A stretch of DNA of 64,000 nt, taken from Lachnospira hominis (ex Liu et al. 2021). Its GTDB lineage: Bacteria; Bacillota; Clostridia; Lachnospirales; Lachnospiraceae. Numbering within the stretch: the first letter of the stretch is position 1; each line of letters starts with the position of its first letter. The notes below the pieces were generated by a model, which was not told where the DNA came from, ran no database searches, and saw only the letters and a program-made list of their open reading frames with translations. The translations under genes were made by a program, and so were the position numbers. Shown one piece after another: positions 1-9,634 of this stretch. The stretch lies in assembly GCF_014287955.1 (NCBI RefSeq), contig NZ_JACOPD010000001.1, positions 124,001 to 188,000 on the forward strand, given 5' to 3'.

Positions 1-1057
1 ATATTACTGAAACTGACAGCACATCGAGCGTATTTGCCCATATTTCCATTGAAAATCCTTTTTCTTTTTTACCTACATTTAATTCTATTGTATATGGTGA
101 TACAGATGAAAGTGCCTCACCTGATATATGTGTTCTTCCTGCAGCTTCATTACCCATACAAGAAACAACTACTACATTTGTTCTTATTGCAGCCAAACTA
201 AGCATACTTGCCAATGGCGTTGCACCTGTTCTTGGACCGCTTCCTGTTCCAAGTCCGAAGCATATCACAAGCGGCATTTTCCTTTTAGCAGCATAATCAA
301 GCAGAAACCGTACACCAAGCATTATATCTGTCTCTTCAAATACTGCTGCCTCTCTGTTTACAAGAAAATATTCTTTAAGATAATCTTTTGCCTCTTTAAG
401 TTTAACGACTGCCAGTTCACACTCCGGTGCTGCTCCACAGAATTCATCTGTCTGGCTTCCTGCTGCAATACCGGCTATAAAAGTGCCATGACCGTCAGTA
501 TCTTTTTCTGGAACATATTCATAAGGATTCCCGCCGTCAGACTGTGCTTTGAGTGCTGCATTTATCTCTTCATTAGTAAACACTCTCCCATATTTGTATA
601 CACTGCTAATATAGTCGCTTCTGCTCTCTTGACTTTCTGTATTATTCCACTCACCCGTCTGGTCCCATATTACAGCTATACGGCTGACATTTGGGCTTTT
701 CTTGAATGCTTCATGTGTATAATCTATTCCGGTATCAACAATTCCCATAATTACACCCTGTCCGCGGACATTAAGAAACGGCTGGTTTAACGAAGACGTA
801 ATACCAGCCGCATCCATACTTGATGTATCCATTATTCCATATAGCTTAGGTATTGTCTGATATCCAAGATTGCTTATGCTCATTTTCATATCACCTGAAA
901 GCTTTCCATATCCAATTGAAAAGTTCTCATCCACTTCAATTACGCATGCGTTTTCTATTTTATCTGACGGATTATAATTATAGTACCATGGATTGTTATA
1001 TATGATAAAATCCATAATTTCCTGTGATTTAACAAGTGCGTCACATGTCATATCCAT
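1..1057 (-). CDS. S8 family (subtilisin-like) peptidase, C-terminus beyond window
   Basis: Open reading frame on the minus strand that enters the window from the left edge, so the C-terminal part is missing. The start is the ATG at 1057; an in-frame TAG lies ten codons upstream, so no longer form is possible, although the ribosome site is weak. The catalytic Asp is visible in GIVDTGIDYTHEAF and the catalytic His in DTDGHGTFIAG; the Ser motif (GTSxAxP) would lie off the left end. The spacing and the long stretch between His and the oxyanion region resemble the clostridial Csp/S8 peptidases. No signal peptide is visible, so it may act in the cytoplasm or spore. The family call is firm; a germination role is only a possibility. 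Confidence 0.85.
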   Translation of the reverse strand, partial: MDMTCDALVKSQEIMDFIIYNNPWYYNYNPSDKIENACVIEVDENFSIGYGKLSGDMKMSISNLGYQTIPKLYGIMDTSSMDAAGITSSLNQPFLNVRGQGVIMGIVDTGIDYTHEAFKKSPNVSRIAVIWDQTGEWNNTESQESRSDYISSVYKYGRVFTNEEINAALKAQSDGGNPYEYVPEKDTDGHGTFIAGIAAGSQTDEFCGAAPECELAVVKLKEAKDYLKEYFLVNREAAVFEETDIMLGVRFLLDYAAKRKMPLVICFGLGTGSGPRTGATPLASMLSLAAIRTNVVVVSCMGNEAAGRTHISGEALSSVSPYTIELNVGKKEKGFSMEIWANTLDVLSVSVI

Positions 1058-1109
1058 ATATCCGGCCGCTATATATAATTTAATCTATTATATTCATATA
1101 TCCCTGTTA

Positions 1110-2573
1110 TTATTCATGTGATTCTATCAGCGGTGTTTCGTATCCACGCATCTGTATAACCGGGGCACCCTTTTTTAATATATAATCTCCTGTTATAACA
1201 ACTTTTCCTATGTTATTATCTTTAGGTATTTCGTACATTATATCGAGCATATAATCTTCTATTATTGAACGCAGTGCTCTGGCACCTGTCTTTTTCTCCA
1301 TAGCTTTATCTGCAATGGCATTAAGTGCAGCATCATCAAACTCAAGCTTGACTTCATCAAGTTCAAGAAGCTTCTCATACTGCTTTAATATTGCATTTTT
1401 AGGTTCTCTCATTATCTCAATAAGCATAGGTTTTGTAAGACTTTCAAGTGCAAATACAACAGGCAGTCTGCCAAGGAATTCCGGAATCATGCCATAATTT
1501 CTTAAATCGTCTACTGTTACCTGCTGGCAGAGATTGCTGTCATTATCGTACTTATCCTTCAAATCAGCAGTAAATCCTATTGACCCCTGATGATTGAGTC
1601 TTTCTTTTATTATATCTTCAAGGTCAGGGAATGCACCTCCACAAATGAATAAAATATTTTTTGTATTGACTGTAACGAGTGGAACCATCGCATTCTTGCT
1701 TGTCGCTCCAACAGGAACTTCTATATCACTTCCCTCGAGAAGTTTGAGCATTCCCTGCTGTACTGATTCACCGCTTACATCACGGCTTCTTGTCTCTTTT
1801 TTCTTTGCTATCTTATCAATCTCATCGATAAAGATTATACCATGTTCTGCTCTCTCAACATCATTATCTGCCGCCGCAAGAAGTTTTGAAACAACACTTT
1901 CTATATCATCACCAATATACCCTGCCTCTGTAAGTGATGTAGCATCTGCAATGGCAAGCGGCACTGAAAGAAGCTTTGCGAGTGTTTTTACAAGATAAGT
2001 CTTTCCTGAACCTGTCGGTCCTATCATAAGCATGTTTGACTTTTCAATCTCAACATCTGTATCCTTGCATGCTACTCTCTTATAGTGATTGTATACAGCA
2101 ACAGACATTACTTTTTTGGCATGTTCCTGTCCTACCACATACTGGTCGAGCATCTCTTTTATCACATGCGGTGCCGGAATATTTTTTAAATCAATATCTT
2201 CTTTTTTATCTTTGTCATCTTTATTGTTCTTCTTTTTTATCTTCTGTTTCTGGCTTATATTATCATTCATATCACCAGACATAAATCCATTCATTCCGGG
2301 AATATTGCCCATTCCGGGAATATTTTTCATCATATCATCATAATTAATACCACTGTTATAAATAGCATCAAATGAACGCTGCATACAGTCAGGGCATATG
2401 TATATATTATTGCCCATATTTATCATCTTGCCTGCCCGGCTTTCTGTACGATGACATACATAACATACTTTTTCATACTCATCCTTTTTTTCTGTTGTGG
2501 ATGTATCTGTAGAATTATCTGCATTTTTATTATCTATATCATTAACATTGTTATTATCTTTATTATCCTGCAT
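1110..2573 (-). CDS. clpX: ATP-dependent protease ATP-binding subunit ClpX
   Basis: AAA+ unfoldase that feeds substrates to ClpP. The N-terminal zinc-binding domain is visible (Cys37, Cys40, Cys60, Cys63), followed by the AAA+ core with Walker A GPTGSGKT (about residue 185), Walker B IIFIDEID, and sensor/arginine-finger region near EFLGRLP. At 487 aa it is longer than the usual 410-430 aa. The excess is an Asp/Asn/Lys-rich N-terminal tail (1-35) and a Lys/Asp-rich linker with GM-rich repeats (about 80-130) between zinc finger and AAA+ core. The ribosome site GGGAGG lies upstream of the ATG. No clpP or tig is adjacent, so this could be a second, divergent ClpX of the genome rather than the one in the usual tig-clpP-clpX operon. 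Confidence 0.92.
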   Translation of the reverse strand: MQDNKDNNNVNDIDNKNADNSTDTSTTEKKDEYEKVCYVCHRTESRAGKMINMGNNIYICPDCMQRSFDAIYNSGINYDDMMKNIPGMGNIPGMNGFMSGDMNDNISQKQKIKKKNNKDDKDKKEDIDLKNIPAPHVIKEMLDQYVVGQEHAKKVMSVAVYNHYKRVACKDTDVEIEKSNMLMIGPTGSGKTYLVKTLAKLLSVPLAIADATSLTEAGYIGDDIESVVSKLLAAADNDVERAEHGIIFIDEIDKIAKKKETRSRDVSGESVQQGMLKLLEGSDIEVPVGATSKNAMVPLVTVNTKNILFICGGAFPDLEDIIKERLNHQGSIGFTADLKDKYDNDSNLCQQVTVDDLRNYGMIPEFLGRLPVVFALESLTKPMLIEIMREPKNAILKQYEKLLELDEVKLEFDDAALNAIADKAMEKKTGARALRSIIEDYMLDIMYEIPKDNNIGKVVITGDYILKKGAPVIQMRGYETPLIESHE

Positions 2574-2666
2574 AATATTGTCCTCCCGATTTCTTATGTA
2601 TATTATAAAGTATACATTTTGCTTCTATATATATCAATAAAATCTTTCTAAAATAAAAGTTAAAAG

Positions 2667-2722
2667 AAGAAGGATACATGCCCTGCACCGCATATATGCC
2701 TGCCGGTTGATGTATCCTTCTT
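2667..2722 (-). terminator. Hairpin terminator after htrA
   Basis: A 13-bp perfect stem (AAGAAGGATACAT at 2667-2679 with its complement at 2710-2722) followed on the minus strand by a T-rich stretch. It lies just downstream of the HtrA gene and upstream of clpX, and so separates the two transcripts. Confidence 0.75.
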
Positions 2723-2778
2723 ATTCTTTATTCTTTATTTTTGATTTTTAACCATTTCCTGTAGACGGATGTATTTTA

Positions 2779-4230
2779 TCAGTTTTTCTTTCCAAGTGTA
2801 ACATCTACAGATTTTAATACGTACTGAGTGCCTTCAGGATGATAATATTTTATTGTAACTGTTTCACCAGCTTTATAATATTGCATTGTATTCTGGAGTT
2901 CTGACATTGATGATATTGACTCATCATCAAAGCTTACAATTATATCATACTGACCAAGACCAGCCTTTTCTGCTGCAGAACCTGATGCAACTGAACGAAT
3001 CTGTACTCCCTGTGGATACTTGTAATACTGTGAAATTGTACTTGTTATATCAACGCCTGAAATGCCAAGATATGATGCTTCAGAATCAGCAACCTTTGTT
3101 CTTGTCTCTCTGTTCATAAGTGAATTTATAAGGTCTTTTACATTTGAAACAGGAATTGAATATGCCATGCCTTCAACACCATCTTCTGATGTCTTTGCAA
3201 AGTTAATACCAATTACACGTCCGTCTGCATTAAGTAATGCACCACCACTGTTTCCTGAGTTAATTGCTGCATTTGTCATGAAAAGGCCATCAAATGTTAC
3301 ATTATTAACTGTTATTGAACGATTCATGGCACTTATTATACCATTTGTTACTGATTGGCCTTCACCAAGTGCATTACCGATGGCTACAACCTCCTGACCC
3401 AGTGTAACATCATCAGAATCACCAAGTTCAGCAATTGAAATCTGATTGATTGTTGAACTCTTTATATCACTGAGATTAACTGCAACTACTGCAATATCTT
3501 TATCTGATTTAGAGCCTTTTACTGTACAGTTTACTGATTCACCATCCACAAATGTACACTTTAAGTTGCTTACACCATCTATTACATGTGCATTTGTAAG
3601 AAGAAGCAGTTCTGTATCACTTTTACCAACAATTATACCTGTTCCACTTGTTGTTGCCTCATAACTCTGTCCATATCCGAATATTGATGATGAGTTGCCT
3701 GAAACTGTTGTTGTACCCTGTAATGCAACCATTGCCGGCATTGCTGCATTAGCGACTGCTGCAACATCCATCTTTACATCGTATGCCGAACTTTCATCGT
3801 TAACTGTTCCTGATGTTGATGATACACTGCTTGATACTATTGGTATTTCTACATTAGAATTATTATTGACAGGGTTTATTTTATTAGCCGCATAGTTGAC
3901 GCCATACATTGTACCACCGGCAATTACACCAAATAAAACTGCTGACAATGCAATTGCTGCAATTCTCTTTCCGATTCCTTTTTTGTCTGTCTTGTTTTTC
4001 TTTTTATTATAATTAGTGTTGCCTGTAGTATTTGAATAGTTAGTATTTGAATAATAACCGCCATTATTGGAAGTCCATGCATTGTTATTATATGATGAAT
4101 TGTATGAATTATCATTGTATGGCATGCTTCCTGACGTATATCTATATTCTGTACTTTCCTGCGAATTCTGTGATTCGCTTCCTGTTACACCTGATGATGT
4201 ATTATTATTATCTAAATCATTATCGTACAT
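2779..4230 (-). CDS. HtrA/DegP-like membrane-anchored serine protease
   Basis: Trypsin-like protease with one C-terminal PDZ domain for envelope protein quality control. Residues 1-85 form a low-complexity Asn/Ser/Tyr-rich cytoplasmic tail, followed by one membrane segment (about 88-112, AIALSAVLFGVIAGG). The catalytic triad is visible as His in TNAHVID, Asp in DIAVVAV and Ser in GNSGGALL; the PDZ domain spans roughly 385-475. Length 483 aa fits the Gram-positive HtrA type with a single PDZ. The start ATG has an AAGGAAGGAG ribosome site. The gene is flanked by terminators on both sides, so it is probably monocistronic. No CssRS-like regulator is seen nearby. Confidence 0.92.
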   Translation of the reverse strand: MYDNDLDNNNTSSGVTGSESQNSQESTEYRYTSGSMPYNDNSYNSSYNNNAWTSNNGGYYSNTNYSNTTGNTNYNKKKNKTDKKGIGKRIAAIALSAVLFGVIAGGTMYGVNYAANKINPVNNNSNVEIPIVSSSVSSTSGTVNDESSAYDVKMDVAAVANAAMPAMVALQGTTTVSGNSSSIFGYGQSYEATTSGTGIIVGKSDTELLLLTNAHVIDGVSNLKCTFVDGESVNCTVKGSKSDKDIAVVAVNLSDIKSSTINQISIAELGDSDDVTLGQEVVAIGNALGEGQSVTNGIISAMNRSITVNNVTFDGLFMTNAAINSGNSGGALLNADGRVIGINFAKTSEDGVEGMAYSIPVSNVKDLINSLMNRETRTKVADSEASYLGISGVDITSTISQYYKYPQGVQIRSVASGSAAEKAGLGQYDIIVSFDDESISSMSELQNTMQYYKAGETVTIKYYHPEGTQYVLKSVDVTLGKKN

Positions 4231-4288
4231 TTTACCTTACTCCTTCCTTTAAAATATGTTCTGTATAATACATGTAATTATATAAGAA

Positions 4289-4336
4289 GAACACATTTCC
4301 TTGTCTGTATATGTATACTAACAACGAAATGTGTTC
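4289..4336 (-). terminator. Hairpin terminator after pgcA
   Basis: A 10-bp stem GAACACATTT (4289-4298) pairs with AAATGTGTTC (4327-4336) just downstream of the phosphoglucomutase stop codon. A T-rich run follows on the minus strand. This probably ends the cdaA-cdaR-ptsH-pgcA transcript. Confidence 0.65.
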
Positions 4337-4370
4337 ATATTGTGTTTTACTTGTTAAAAATTTCTGAACT

Positions 4371-6113
4371 TTACTGTCCTATTTTTTCCATAACTGCTTT
4401 TGTAAGTTCGTCAAGCATGCTCTGAGCATCCTCAAGGCTTGAACCTTTTACGCCCATATAGAACTTAATCTTAGGCTCTGTACCTGAAGGTCTTGCACAA
4501 CACCATGCATTATCTGATAAATCATAATATAATACATTAGAATTAGGAAGACCTGTGCTGTGTTTCTCACCAGTTGCAAGAACTATGCACTCATCATTCT
4601 TATAATCTCTTGTCTCAAGAACATCCCATCTGCCAAATTTCTTTGGTGGGTTATTTCTTAAATCATCCATCATCTTGGCAATATGAGCGGCACCTTCAGC
4701 ACCTTTCATTGTGATTGCCTTCTGGCCTTCTTTATAATATCCATATTTTTCAAAGATATTAATCATCTGATCCCAGAGTGTAAGACCTTTTGTCTTATAA
4801 TAAGCAGCTGCTTCACAAAGTGCCATAACAGCAACTACGGCATCTTTATCTCTTGCATGTGTACCTACAAGGCAGCCATAACTTTCCTCAAAACCAAATT
4901 CATACTCATATGTATGCTGCTGTTCAAAGAATTTAATCTGTTCACCGATAAACTTAAATCCTGTAAGAACCTCTATAAGCTTTACATTGTATTCTTTTGC
5001 AATTGCATCAGCCATATTTGTTGAAACAATAGTCTTAACAAATGCACCATTTTTATGGATAAGACCGCGTTCTTTTCTCTGTGAAAGAAGATATTCTGCA
5101 ATAAGCATACCTGACATGTTACCTGTAAATGACTTGTATTCACCACTCTTAACATCTTTAGAATATACACCAAGTCTGTCTGCATCAGGGTCTGTTGCAA
5201 GAATAATATCTGCATCAACTTCTTTTGCAAGCTTTAATGCATATGTAAAAGCCTTAGGATCTTCAGGGTTAGGATATTCAAGTGTTGTAAAGTTTGGATC
5301 AGGTTTTTCCTGTTCAGGAACAACGTATACATTCTTAAATCCAAGCTCCCTTAAAATTCTTCTTACAGGCACATTACCTGTACCATTAAATGGAGTGTAT
5401 ACAATCTTGATATCATCTGCAACCTGCTTGATAATATCTCCATTAAGGCTCATCTTTTTAAGTGCAGCCATGTAATTATCATCCATATCATATCCGATTA
5501 CATTGTAAAGACCTGCAACTCTTGCAGCATCAATATCCATTGTCTTTACTGTATTATAATCTGTAACTGCTTTAACTTCTGATATAATCTGTGAATCCTT
5601 AGGTGCTGTAATCTGTGCACCATCTTCCCAATATACTTTGTATCCATTATATTCAGGAGGATTGTGGCTTGCTGTAACAACAATACCAGCTATGCAATGA
5701 AGCTCTCTTAATGCAAATGAAAGCTCTGGTGTAGGTCTTAATGTAGGGAATATGTATGCTTTGATACCATTTGCATTAAGGCAGAGTGCTGCTTCGTCTG
5801 CAAATTCCTTTGACATTCTTCTTGAATCGTATGCAATAGCCACACCTCTGTCTGCTGCATTATCCTTTATAATAAAATTAGCAAGTCCCTGTGTTGCCTT
5901 TCTTACAGTATAAACATTCATTCTGTTTGTACCATTTCCAATTACACCTCTAAGACCGCCTGTACCAAATTCAAGATCTTTATAAAAACGATCTTCTATC
6001 TCCGCTTCATTACCAGCTATAGATTTTAATTCATCTCTTGTTGCCTCATCAAAATATTCATTATCGCACCAAGACTTATAAGTTTCCATATAGCCCATTT
6101 TATTATCCTCCAT
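4371..6113 (-). CDS. pgcA: Phospho-sugar mutase (alpha-phosphoglucomutase/phosphomannomutase)
   Basis: Alpha-D-phosphohexomutase interconverting hexose 1- and 6-phosphates, feeding UDP-glucose and cell-wall or glycogen synthesis. The phosphoserine loop TASHNPPEYNGYKVY is visible at about residue 145, the metal-binding DPDADRLG at about 310, the sugar-binding EESYG at about 405 and the phosphate-binding RPSGTEPKIKFY near the C-terminus. 580 aa is the normal length for the Firmicutes PgcA type. The gene is 12 bp downstream of ptsH, in the position that glmM occupies in many cdaA-cdaR-glmM operons. The sequence is of the PgcA rather than the shorter GlmM type. Confidence 0.92.
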   Translation of the reverse strand: MEDNKMGYMETYKSWCDNEYFDEATRDELKSIAGNEAEIEDRFYKDLEFGTGGLRGVIGNGTNRMNVYTVRKATQGLANFIIKDNAADRGVAIAYDSRRMSKEFADEAALCLNANGIKAYIFPTLRPTPELSFALRELHCIAGIVVTASHNPPEYNGYKVYWEDGAQITAPKDSQIISEVKAVTDYNTVKTMDIDAARVAGLYNVIGYDMDDNYMAALKKMSLNGDIIKQVADDIKIVYTPFNGTGNVPVRRILRELGFKNVYVVPEQEKPDPNFTTLEYPNPEDPKAFTYALKLAKEVDADIILATDPDADRLGVYSKDVKSGEYKSFTGNMSGMLIAEYLLSQRKERGLIHKNGAFVKTIVSTNMADAIAKEYNVKLIEVLTGFKFIGEQIKFFEQQHTYEYEFGFEESYGCLVGTHARDKDAVVAVMALCEAAAYYKTKGLTLWDQMINIFEKYGYYKEGQKAITMKGAEGAAHIAKMMDDLRNNPPKKFGRWDVLETRDYKNDECIVLATGEKHSTGLPNSNVLYYDLSDNAWCCARPSGTEPKIKFYMGVKGSSLEDAQSMLDELTKAVMEKIGQ

Positions 6114-6125
6114 TCTTAATTATTA

Positions 6126-6395
6126 TTAATCATTTTTGAGTGATTCTTTAAATGCCTGTGCTACAGCATTTATTGCTTCTTCTTCATCTTCGCCGTCAGC
6201 TTCAAGCACAATTTCCTGCCCACATTTGACACTTGAAGCAAGTATTGATATTACGCTTTTTGCATTCGCAGTTTTGCCATCGCCATAATTAAATGAAATC
6301 TTCGATTTATATTTAATCGCCTGATCACACATTGCTGTAGCCGGACGCAGATGAATTCCCAAAGGACTGTCTACTAATATAGTCTGCTTTAACAT
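6126..6395 (-). CDS. ptsH: HPr family phosphocarrier protein
   Basis: An 89-aa phosphocarrier protein of the sugar phosphotransferase system. The phosphoryl-accepting His15 lies in the canonical GIHLRPA motif, and a Ser (residue 47, in AKSVISIL) sits where HPr kinase phosphorylates Ser46 of HPr, so both catalytic and regulatory sites are retained and it is not a Crh-type protein. It lies between cdaR and pgcA, with spacings of 30 and 12 bp, and is probably cotranscribed with them. No enzyme I gene is adjacent, so whether this is the main HPr or a paralogue cannot be told here. Confidence 0.88.
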   Translation of the reverse strand: MLKQTILVDSPLGIHLRPATAMCDQAIKYKSKISFNYGDGKTANAKSVISILASSVKCGQEIVLEADGEDEEEAINAVAQAFKESLKND

Positions 6396-6424
6396 TTTTC
6401 AACCTCCTGTATACATATACCGCA

Positions 6425-7696
6425 TTAATTTGAAGCAGCAGATGTTGTTTCCTGCAGTTTGTCTGCTTCTATAAGAACCTGTATCTTATATTCTCCTACA
6501 ACTTTACAACCATCCGGTACTGTAAAGTTAACAAAAACAGTATGTCTTCCCGCCGATAAAGCCGTAAGGTTTGTTGTTCCTTTTATATTATCTCCTGAAA
6601 TCGAATCAAGAACACTGCCCTCACCGCTTATGACTATTGACATAACAGAATCATCATCTATTGTAACATGATATCCTGTCTTTATATTATTAAATGTAAT
6701 CTTCGATGTGTCAAATGAAAACTCGCGGCTGTTTAAATCAGCCACTTTAACTTTAATATTTAGCTTGTTTTCAGATTTTACTTTTAAATCCTGACTTATA
6801 TAGTCAGAAAGCCATACCGTATAGTTTCTTGACGAATCAATATTATCAACATTAATTGCACTCTCAGGTATAACTATCTCAGAAATGTTGTTAAGTGTAT
6901 TAACATCACCGATAAGTTCAGCCTTATCTGTGCTAAGTTCAATTCCCATAATCATATATCCGTCTTTAACTGTTCCGGTTGTACCTGCACATCTCACATT
7001 AACTATCTTATGGGCACTTATCAGTGCTGTATAATCTACATCGCTTTTTGAAAATGAAAAAACTTCCTCATTTATCTGGCTTCCATCTGCCGCATATGCC
7101 GTAAGCTTAGCTGTACTGTTAACATTGGAATATGCACCACTAATATCACACACAGCCTTAACTTTGTCAATATTTTCTACAATTGATGACGGTCCTGTAA
7201 CTTTTACAGTTGTAGGTGTAACACTTACTGATGTAAGCACATATCCGTCTGCAGGCATTCCTTCAGTATCTGTCTCAATTGTATATTCCTTTGTAAGCCT
7301 GTTCTCAATATCAAGCTTTACGGCCGTTGTTCTTGGTGTAACTTCAATTCCTGTAACTTCTTTGCCATCTTTTACTACTTTTACATCAATGTCAACATAA
7401 TCGGCAAATGCTGATATTTTACTCAAATCTGCAGTTGCAACTATATCACTTGACTTAATGTCAGTAATTACACTTTTAGGTCCGCTAAGATATACTGATA
7501 TTTTGCTTCCGTCCACAACTTCATAGGTATAATCCTTATCAGTAAGACTTTGTGCATTGATAAGTTCTACATTCACATTACTTATTGTAACACTCGTTGT
7601 CGGGTCATATATATTGACTATAACAGCCCACAAAACGATTGCACATAACACTGAAAGGATTTTAAGAGAAAAGTTGTTAAATATTTTTTCCTTCAT
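6425..7696 (-). CDS. cdaR: YbbR-domain protein CdaR, regulator of diadenylate cyclase
   Basis: Membrane-anchored regulator of CdaA. An N-terminal membrane segment (about residues 8-30, LKILSVLCAIVLWAVIVNIY) is followed by a series of YbbR repeats of about 85-90 residues running to the C-terminus, on the outside of the cell. Length 423 aa fits a four-repeat protein. The start codon overlaps the end of cdaA by 20 bp, the usual arrangement of this pair. In the family CdaR binds CdaA and modulates c-di-AMP output. Confidence 0.9.
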   Translation of the reverse strand: MKEKIFNNFSLKILSVLCAIVLWAVIVNIYDPTTSVTISNVNVELINAQSLTDKDYTYEVVDGSKISVYLSGPKSVITDIKSSDIVATADLSKISAFADYVDIDVKVVKDGKEVTGIEVTPRTTAVKLDIENRLTKEYTIETDTEGMPADGYVLTSVSVTPTTVKVTGPSSIVENIDKVKAVCDISGAYSNVNSTAKLTAYAADGSQINEEVFSFSKSDVDYTALISAHKIVNVRCAGTTGTVKDGYMIMGIELSTDKAELIGDVNTLNNISEIVIPESAINVDNIDSSRNYTVWLSDYISQDLKVKSENKLNIKVKVADLNSREFSFDTSKITFNNIKTGYHVTIDDDSVMSIVISGEGSVLDSISGDNIKGTTNLTALSAGRHTVFVNFTVPDGCKVVGEYKIQVLIEADKLQETTSAASN

Positions 7697-8555
7697 TCTT
7701 TATTCTTCCTCTCCATATTTTGAAAGACTTTACATCTATTGTCCTCTTTCTTAAATATTCCAGTTTGTTACGCAGTGAATGTTCATCTATATCTCTTATA
7801 AGTTCTCCTCCGACAGCTACTGATACAGCACCTGTTTCTTCTGAGACAATAATTGTCATGCTGTCTGTCACTTCACTTATTCCAACTCCAGCCCTGTGTC
7901 TTGTTCCAAGCTCTTTACTAAGATTAACATTATCAGAAAGCGGAAGGTAACATGTTGCCGCCACAACCCTGTTTCCTCTAATAATAACAGCACCATCATG
8001 AAGCGGTGTATTATGTTCAAAAATATTTATAAGAAGCTGGCTCGTCACAATTCCGTCAACATTTATGCCCGTTCTTACATATTCATCAAGCATCATATCC
8101 TGTTCTATAACAATAAGAGCACCTGTCTTTACTGCTCCCATTTCATATGCAGCACGGACAATCTCATCTGCTGTCTTTGAGCTATATCTTTCATCTTTTT
8201 CATGACTGTCGCCAAAATTAAAGAAATTAAGCACAAGTTTTTTTCTTCCCAGCTGTTCCAGAGCACGCCTTAATTCAGGCTGGAATATAATTACAAGTGC
8301 TATAATACCAACACTTATTGTCTTTCCTGCTATCCACAGAATCGTTCTGAGATTAAGAATATATGCAAAAAGAGCGAAAAGTACGACAATTATAATACCC
8401 TTTAATAACGCCCATGCTTTTGTATTCTTAATCCATACAAGAAAGCTGTACAGAACAAATGCTATAATAAAAATCTCTATTATATCTGTCCATGTAATAC
8501 GGGGTATATACAGGTTAGACAAATAATTTTGTATAAAATTATTAACCGCTGTCAT
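7677..8555 (-). CDS. cdaA: Diadenylate cyclase CdaA
   Basis: Membrane-bound enzyme that condenses two ATP into c-di-AMP, controlling potassium and osmolyte balance. Three N-terminal membrane segments (about residues 17-90) precede the DAC domain, whose two signature motifs are intact: DGA (LHDGAVIIRGN, about 170) and RHR (GTRHRAGVGISE, about 205). Length 292 aa is normal. It is the first gene of a probable operon cdaA-cdaR-ptsH-pgcA. The ribosome site GGGAGTG precedes the ATG. Confidence 0.95.
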   Translation of the reverse strand: MTAVNNFIQNYLSNLYIPRITWTDIIEIFIIAFVLYSFLVWIKNTKAWALLKGIIIVVLFALFAYILNLRTILWIAGKTISVGIIALVIIFQPELRRALEQLGRKKLVLNFFNFGDSHEKDERYSSKTADEIVRAAYEMGAVKTGALIVIEQDMMLDEYVRTGINVDGIVTSQLLINIFEHNTPLHDGAVIIRGNRVVAATCYLPLSDNVNLSKELGTRHRAGVGISEVTDSMTIIVSEETGAVSVAVGGELIRDIDEHSLRNKLEYLRKRTIDVKSFKIWRGRIKNEGKNI

Positions 8556-8592
8556 ATCTTCACTCCCTTCGCTTTTATTATTCTGTTAAATA

Positions 8593-9624
8593 TTATTTAT
8601 CATAAAATGTTATATCGTCATCATCAGTTTCCAATGTAGCTGCATTCTTATCTGCTGCTCTTCTTATATCACTTAAATCACTTGTTTTTCTTGTCTTTCT
8701 TGCATTAATCTGCTTAACTTTGACATTTTCATTAACGAGACTGATTTTTGGAACTGCTTTTACATAATAATAGTATTCATCATCTTCATACTGCACAAAT
8801 TCAGTTCTCTTATAATCAACACTAAAAAATACAATCTTACAGATATATGCAGCAACTGCTCCAATAATAATACCTATAATCATAAATACAATATTAATCT
8901 TTGCATTTAATGCAAGGCTTCCAACTATCAATATTATAAATTCTGAAACTGTACCAACTGCAATTGCATATGTCCATGCATTGTCAACTGAAAGTCTCTT
9001 AATTATATACGTAATGATTATTGCAACTGTAAATGCAATTACAAAAATAAGACAGCTTTTGTTATTGAAAAAACTTTCTACAATATAAGATATCTGCTGC
9101 ATGCTGTCTGCCACAGATGAGTTAGTTATTGCTGTTTCATAAGCACTTGCTGTCTTGATTATATAATATATAATAACGCCAAACGAAACAGGTATGAATG
9201 ATGTAAGTCCGGCTCCAAGAGCTACCGCAACAGGAATTGCTTCCGGAATCTTACACCAGCATAAAATAACTGTGAATATGAGAATGTATCCCTGTTTAGG
9301 TGCAAATCTGAAATAGAGAAGATACATAACAAGTACAATACATAATGAAATTACCGCAAATTCTGCTGATATGGCATACAGGTGTGCAAGCATAAATATT
9401 GAAAGTGCAACAACTGTAAAACCGCTTGGGAGAAATGCACATATTATTGACACAGCAAGTGCAATAAGAGGATTTTTTAATACTGTCATATATCCTATCT
9501 GCACATTAAGAAGCAGAAATGATATAAATGCCACTACAAATTTAAGTGCAGGGACAAGATATACATTATGTTTATTGTAAAATTTGTTGATATTATCCTT
9601 TAACTCCAATAAAAAAGTCATCAT
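8593..9624 (-). CDS. Polytopic membrane protein of unknown function
   Basis: I do not recognise a characterised family. From the ATG at 9624, preceded by GGAGGACCC at ideal spacing, the protein is 343 aa; an in-frame start 48 bp further upstream would swallow that ribosome site. It has about ten hydrophobic segments between residues 25 and 275 and then a charged cytoplasmic tail of about 70 residues with an acidic, Tyr-rich patch (QYEDDEYYYYVKA) and an Asp-rich end (DDDDITFYDK). It starts 11 bp after the stop of the next gene upstream, so the two are probably one operon. Its place just upstream of cdaA suggests an envelope role, which is only a guess. Confidence 0.75.
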   Translation of the reverse strand: MMTFLLELKDNINKFYNKHNVYLVPALKFVVAFISFLLLNVQIGYMTVLKNPLIALAVSIICAFLPSGFTVVALSIFMLAHLYAISAEFAVISLCIVLVMYLLYFRFAPKQGYILIFTVILCWCKIPEAIPVAVALGAGLTSFIPVSFGVIIYYIIKTASAYETAITNSSVADSMQQISYIVESFFNNKSCLIFVIAFTVAIIITYIIKRLSVDNAWTYAIAVGTVSEFIILIVGSLALNAKINIVFMIIGIIIGAVAAYICKIVFFSVDYKRTEFVQYEDDEYYYYVKAVPKISLVNENVKVKQINARKTRKTSDLSDIRRAADKNAATLETDDDDITFYDK

Positions 9625-9634
9625 GGGTCCTCCG

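Noticed and set aside
128..790. 220-aa frame on the plus strand
   Set aside because: It is the shadow of the S8 peptidase gene, which shows clear catalytic motifs on the minus strand.
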